From: Clostridium cavendishii DSM 21758
Lineage (GTDB): Bacteria > Bacillota > Clostridia > Clostridiales > Clostridiaceae
Assembly (NCBI RefSeq): GCF_900141845.1
Contig: NZ_FQZB01000005.1
Span: 124,001-188,000 of the forward strand
Length of the DNA stretch: 64,000 nucleotides
Reading direction: 5' to 3'
The translations under genes and the position numbers were made by a program. Of this stretch, positions 60,814 to 64,000 are shown one piece after another. A model generated the notes under the pieces. The model saw only the letters and a program-made list of their open reading frames with translations, was not told the DNA's origin and ran no database searches. The stretch's first letter is position 1, and the number at the start of each line of letters is the position of its first letter.

Positions 60814-60837
60814 TATGCCTTTTTATTAGAAGCTTAA
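60814..60837 (+). repeat. Aminopeptidase 3'-end repeat, copy 3 (24-bp core)
   Basis: This exactly matches the last 24 bases of the M18 gene including the stop. The next ~90 bp also align loosely with spacer 1 (AATAAA-CCA, AACGAT-TTT, TTATATG, AAATCATGT), so this is a third, older or partly deleted unit boundary. Confidence 0.8.
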
Positions 60838-61048
60838 GAATGTATAATAAAACCAATTATGGGCGCTATAACTCAAATCTAAAACGATTTTTTCTTTTAT
60901 ATGAAAATCATGTGTTTAATCTCATGAAATTTAAAATTTTGGAGTATTATATTATTATTTTGGGTATTATATTTTTTGTAGGCATTTTTTGTTTACTGAT
61001 TAAACTAGATTGCTTCTGTACAAAATTAACTTCCTTTTTTGTTTTAAT

Positions 61049-61085
61049 GTATGCTAGGAGAAGTTAAAATTTTTTCCTAGCATAC
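61049..61085. other. Hairpin after copy 3
   Basis: GTATGCTAGGA (61049-61059) and TCCTAGCATAC (61075-61085) are perfect 11-bp arms. There is no clear T-run after it. In 60838-61048 I see no convincing gene. Confidence 0.5.
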
Positions 61086-61170
61086 TTATTGGTAAAATTA
61101 AGCGATTAAAGTTTTAAATGCTAATATTGCTAATCATTAAATAGATTATTATTTTATAAAACGGTTAAGA

Positions 61171-61210
61171 TATTATTGTACAAAAATAAAACAATATATT
61201 ATTGTACAAA
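61171..61210 (+). repeat. Short tandem direct repeat upstream of the spore-protein gene
   Basis: TATTATTGTACAAA occurs at 61171-61184 and 61197-61210 (26 bp apart); each contains the palindrome TTGTACAA. It could be a regulator site for the SASP gene. Confidence 0.45.
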
Positions 61211-61236
61211 TAAAAAACACAAAGGAGGAGTTAGAT

Positions 61237-61446
61237 ATGGCTTCAAATAATAGCAGAAGTAACAGAACTTTAATACCAGAAGCAAGACATGGATTAGACC
61301 AATTTAAGTATGAAGTTGCATCCGAAATGGGTATGCAAAACTATGACCATGTAGACAAAGGAAATCTTTCTTCAAGACAAAATGGAAGTGTTGGTGGAGA
61401 AATGGTTAGAAGAATGGTCCAAAGCTACGAACAAAATTTAAAATAA
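61237..61446 (+). CDS. Alpha/beta-type small acid-soluble spore protein
   Basis: The 69-residue protein is a clear member of the DNA-protecting spore proteins: LDQFKYEVASEMGM (with the germination-protease cleavage site E-(I/V)-A-S-E) and LSSRQNGSVGGEMVRRMV. Such proteins coat DNA in the spore and are broken down at germination. AAAGGAGGAG precedes the ATG. Expression would be by sigma-G in the forespore; I cannot pick a certain sigma-G promoter by eye. A terminator follows at 61461. Confidence 0.96.
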   Translation: MASNNSRSNRTLIPEARHGLDQFKYEVASEMGMQNYDHVDKGNLSSRQNGSVGGEMVRRMVQSYEQNLK

Positions 61447-61460
61447 CCAATAAAATAGTA

Positions 61461-61488
61461 AATGCACTAAGTTAATCTTAGTGCATTT
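61461..61488 (+). terminator. Terminator of the SASP gene
   Basis: AATGCACTAAG/CTTAGTGCATT stem with a five-base loop, then TTAT. Confidence 0.75.
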
Positions 61489-61540
61489 ATGTATTTGTAA
61501 AATATATTTAAAATTTATTTTAGTTATAAAATAATATAAG

Positions 61541-61596
61541 AACTCTAAGAATTTATTTTAGTTATTGATAGCTAAAATAAGTTTTTAGAGTTTTTT
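61541..61596 (+). terminator. Strong second terminator
   Basis: A 21-bp stem (61541-61561 with 61572-61592, two G-T pairs) is followed by a T-run. It insulates the spore-protein gene from the lipoprotein gene. Confidence 0.85.
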
Positions 61597-61746
61597 ATTG
61601 AAGGATTTGATTATTTAAAGATGTAGTAATTAAGATAAATAATAATAAAAGCTATGGTTTAAATAATAATTTTAAAGACAATTTAATTGTATAATTATAT
61701 AAATTTTGTTAAAATTATTGATAGACATGGTAAAGGGGGAAACAGT

Positions 61747-62295
61747 ATGAGAAGATTACTTGAAAATTTTGAATCTAGAAAAACTATAATTAAAATAACA
61801 AATATTTCAATAGTTTTTCTTATGTTAATAACTTTTGCTATTAATGGAATAGCTTGTGGCTCTAAGCAGGCAGAGGATGAAAAGCTATCAGCTAATAAGT
61901 TAAAAGTAGAAGAAAAAGAAAAATTAGAGAAGGAAAAAGCTGATAAAAAACAGGCAAAAGAACAACAAAAAAAGGAGCAAGAGGAAAAGGTTAGAAAGCA
62001 ACAAGAGGAGAAGGCTAAGAAGGAGCAAGAAGAGAAAACGAATAGAGAAGCAGAACAAGTTGTAAATGATAACAATTCAATGGTATCAACAACAGAAGAG
62101 AAAAGTACAGTAAATAAGGGGATTCCTAAAATTATTACAAGGAATAAATCGGTTATCGTATATACAAGTAAGAAAGATGATAAGTATCATAATGATGGAT
62201 GCAAATATTTAAAAAATAATAAAATGGAAATAACTTTAAAAAGTGCAAAAAAGGGAAAACTAAAACCTTGTAATAAGTGCCGTCCACCTAGATAA
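61747..62295 (+). CDS. Lipoprotein with coiled-coil linker and C-terminal Cys/His domain, copy 2
   Basis: About 182 residues, a paralogue of the protein at 58190. It shares the N-terminal membrane segment with lipobox-like INGIAC, the same charged coiled coil (KEQEEKVRKQQEEKAKKEQEEK region), and the C-terminal domain DKYHNDGCKYLKNNKM...LKPCNKCRPPR with all His and Cys residues kept. The coil is longer and the linker diverged. I start at ATG 61747 with AAGGGGG upstream, not at ATG 61687. No DUF7336 gene follows this copy. Confidence 0.75.
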   Translation: MRRLLENFESRKTIIKITNISIVFLMLITFAINGIACGSKQAEDEKLSANKLKVEEKEKLEKEKADKKQAKEQQKKEQEEKVRKQQEEKAKKEQEEKTNREAEQVVNDNNSMVSTTEEKSTVNKGIPKIITRNKSVIVYTSKKDDKYHNDGCKYLKNNKMEITLKSAKKGKLKPCNKCRPPR

Positions 62296-62384
62296 GAATA
62301 ATAAATATCTGTTTAGTTACATAATTTTTAAAAATAAGAGTTGTAAAATTAAAGAGAAGTATATTAAGATTAATATTACATAAA

Positions 62385-62424
62385 GCCACAAGATTAGATT
62401 TTTCTATCCTTGTGGCATCTTTTT
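62385..62424 (+). terminator. Terminator
   Basis: GCCACAAG/CTTGTGGC with inner AGA/TCT pairs is followed by TTTTTG, about 90 bp after the lipoprotein gene. Confidence 0.8.
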
Positions 62425-62595
62425 GTATAAAAACAAATTTAGACGTTTAAAATATAATTAATATATATATAATTATTTAAACATTTAAATGAATATATTT
62501 TAAAGAAAATTTTCTACTAATATAAGCTCAAAGGACCTTAAAGTAAGTAAATATTTACACGATAAATAACAAACAAAAGAAAAGGGGGAAACAAA

Positions 62596-63384
62596 ATGTA
62601 TAACATCTTACATGTTGAACAAAGTGATTTTTTTTGTAAAATGGTAAAGAAAATAATAAGTGATAAGGGGTACGCTTATATACAAACGGATAGTTTCAAT
62701 GATGCGCTACATATTTTAGAAACAGAAGATATTAATTTAATAATAACTTCATTATATGCTAAAGGGGGAAATGTAGAAGATTTTATTAAATGTGTTAATT
62801 ATGGTGATAAAAAGGAAACACCTATATTTGTAGTTACAAGTAATACAATGGATGAAACTAAAATGAATTTAATAGACTTAGGAATAAGTGAATATATATT
62901 AAAAGATGAGTTTGAAAAAGAAATAGAATCTCATATGGATGCAGTTTTTGTGGAAAATGAGTATATGGAAAATTTAAAAGAAGCAAATATTGCAGTTGTT
63001 GAAGATAGCACTTTTGAAACATTGATTGAGAAAGATATTTTTAGAAAATATGAAATTAAAAATGTTGACTATTATAAATCAGGTAAAAAACTTTTAGAAG
63101 GTGAAAAAAAATATGATATTTATTTAATTGATATTATACTTAAAAACGAATTTGGAAAAGATTTGATAAGAACTATTAGGAGAAATAATATAAATGCTTC
63201 AATAATAGCTGTAACCTCTCTAAATAATACAAAAACAGTATCAAGTATATTAAATTCTGGAGCTGATGATGTAATACATAAACCTATTGATGAAAATATA
63301 TTTATAGCAAAATTAAAATCAAATATAAGAGTATATACTTTAAATAAAAGAATAAGCAAAATGATTAAAGAACTAAAAAAATAA
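62596..63384 (+). CDS. Tandem receiver-domain protein (REC-REC), first domain degenerate
   Basis: 262 residues: two response-regulator receiver domains and no output domain. The second (about 130-250) has the acidic pocket VVEDST, phospho-acceptor Asp179 in YLIDIIL, the Thr-Ser switch AVTSL and the HKPI lysine. In the first (about 1-115) the acceptor position is Ser52 (LIITSLYAKGG) and the N-terminal acidic pair is changed, so it is probably not phosphorylated. It may be a phosphate sink, a phosphorelay link or an adaptor. AAAGGGGG precedes the ATG; no kinase is adjacent. Confidence 0.85.
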   Translation: MYNILHVEQSDFFCKMVKKIISDKGYAYIQTDSFNDALHILETEDINLIITSLYAKGGNVEDFIKCVNYGDKKETPIFVVTSNTMDETKMNLIDLGISEYILKDEFEKEIESHMDAVFVENEYMENLKEANIAVVEDSTFETLIEKDIFRKYEIKNVDYYKSGKKLLEGEKKYDIYLIDIILKNEFGKDLIRTIRRNNINASIIAVTSLNNTKTVSSILNSGADDVIHKPIDENIFIAKLKSNIRVYTLNKRISKMIKELKK

Positions 63385-63456
63385 ATCGATATTGCCTTCA
63401 CAAATTTACTTTTTACAGAATAGAATATAATAAAGTAAATCTGAGGAGGTATTTTT

Positions 63457-63786
63457 ATGGACACTTCAAGATTCAAAAATTACGGACTATGGGTAGCTAT
63501 TTTTGCGTTAATTCCTATGGTGCTTCAAGGATTTGGTGTTAATATACTTCCAGATAACTATAAGGAAATAGTAAATGCTGTTTTGGGAATTTTAGTTATG
63601 GCTGGTATTTTAAATAATCCAACTACTGAAAATAAAGGTTTTTTAGATGATGAAAAAAAAAAGCTAGAGGATGACAAGAAAATAAAGTTAGAAAACAAAC
63701 AGGATGAATCTGTTTATGAATATCATAATGATTATGATGATATAACTAGAAAAACTATAGATAGAGAAAATAGTGAAGGTAGATAA
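63457..63786 (+). CDS. Phage-type holin-like small membrane protein
   Basis: 109 residues: two hydrophobic segments (about 9-27 and 37-52) joined by GVNILPDNYKE, then ILNNPTTENKGFLDD, a pattern typical of holins from phages of low-GC Gram-positive bacteria, and a long charged tail of ~50 residues. Holins make membrane holes for lysins; chromosomal ones can help release toxins or degrade the mother cell. No lysin or other phage gene is adjacent, so this is an orphan. GAGGAGG precedes the ATG. Confidence 0.7.
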   Translation: MDTSRFKNYGLWVAIFALIPMVLQGFGVNILPDNYKEIVNAVLGILVMAGILNNPTTENKGFLDDEKKKLEDDKKIKLENKQDESVYEYHNDYDDITRKTIDRENSEGR

Positions 63787-63794
63787 TTTGTTGC

Positions 63795-63829
63795 TAGTCA
63801 TAGGTAGTAAAATACCTATGACTATTTTT
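63795..63829 (+). terminator. Terminator after the holin-like gene
   Basis: TAGTCATAGGTA/TACCTATGACTA perfect 12-bp stem is followed by TTTTTA. The remaining ~170 bases of the window show nothing I can name. Confidence 0.88.
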
Positions 63830-64000
63830 AATATATAGTAAAATGTAAAAATATTTATATATGAAATTAAAGAAGATATATTTTTTTAGAATATTATAAA
63901 ATTAAAGTTGTAATACTTAATTCTATAAGTTTTTTGTCAAAGTTTAATACTTTATTTTAAAAGGTATTTGTAATATAATACAGTTATTATGTAAAATACT

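Noticed and set aside
54193..60837. A classical integrative element with att sites
   Set aside because: The direct repeats look like att sites, but no integrase, excisionase or conjugation gene lies between them, so I describe them only as repeats.
60924..61067. A short hydrophobic frame after the third tail copy (MKFKILEYYIIILGIIFFVG start)
   Set aside because: No ribosome binding site, it begins in repeat-derived spacer, and its end is part of a hairpin. It may be a decayed remnant, but there is no support for a gene.

Overview
The window is about 64 kb of very AT-rich, gene-dense DNA with strong GGAGG-type ribosome binding sites. It carries sporulation-related genes (a SpoVB-like flippase, an alpha/beta small acid-soluble spore protein, a Spo0E-like phosphatase), an NADH-linked [FeFe] hydrogenase, a flavodiiron protein and HPr kinase. 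Together these point to an anaerobic spore-former of Clostridium sensu stricto. The species cannot be named from the sequence. No rRNA, tRNA, CRISPR array, transposase or integrase was seen.

Layout. 1-8.7 kb, cell envelope: the end of a flippase gene, an exported NodB-type deacetylase with a candidate response-regulator operator, an OmpR/histidine-kinase pair followed by a lipoprotein, and a SpoVB-like flippase divergent from a membrane-tethered sugar-dehydrogenase-like beta-propeller. 8.7-15 kb: a methyltransferase overlapping a B12/radical SAM gene, an ArsR-type regulator, TagO/WecA, a YdcF protein, and a SAM-I riboswitch controlling metF. 15-23 kb: a complete arginine operon, argGHCJBDF, behind three ARG-box-like sites and a good sigma-A promoter. 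23-31 kb: fba, lipoprotein and small genes, csp, GH8, DUF503, a TPP riboswitch controlling thiC, and an exported superoxide dismutase. 31-36 kb: a three-subunit electron-bifurcating-type hydrogenase. 36-44 kb: a CNNM/CorC protein, a DUF2975/XRE pair, a DUF4173 membrane protein, a TM2-like/DUF4097 pair, def and a NiaX-like ECF component. 44-54 kb: an RmlD-like reductase, HelD, a flavodiiron protein, 6S RNA, the Spo0E-like gene, two tandem DnaA boxes, DUF896, hprK, a CorA-like protein and an M18 aminopeptidase.

54-62 kb is the unusual part. The last 84 bp of the M18 aminopeptidase gene are repeated base for base about 3.5 kb downstream, and a 24-bp piece recurs about 3 kb further on. Between these marks lie two parallel units. 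Each has an aminopeptidase tail, a diverging spacer with a tiny ORF, a different cargo, a near-identical ~320-bp leader, and a secreted BIG2-domain protein. The two BIG2 proteins share signal peptide, BIG2 repeat and C-terminal domain but carry unrelated N-terminal modules. Cargo 1 is a 5'-truncated polymorphic toxin with a CdiA-type tRNase tail plus a probable immunity gene. Cargo 2 is a coiled-coil lipoprotein with a Cys/His tail plus a DUF7336 gene. A third tail fragment precedes a spore-protein gene and a second copy of the lipoprotein. I read this as a variable cassette array anchored on the aminopeptidase 3' end. The window ends with a tandem receiver-domain protein and a holin-like gene; I see nothing in the last ~170 bases.

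A separate family of ~75-bp palindromic intergenic repeats occurs five times, near 24.3 (two copies), 31.2, 43.9 and 49.4 kb.
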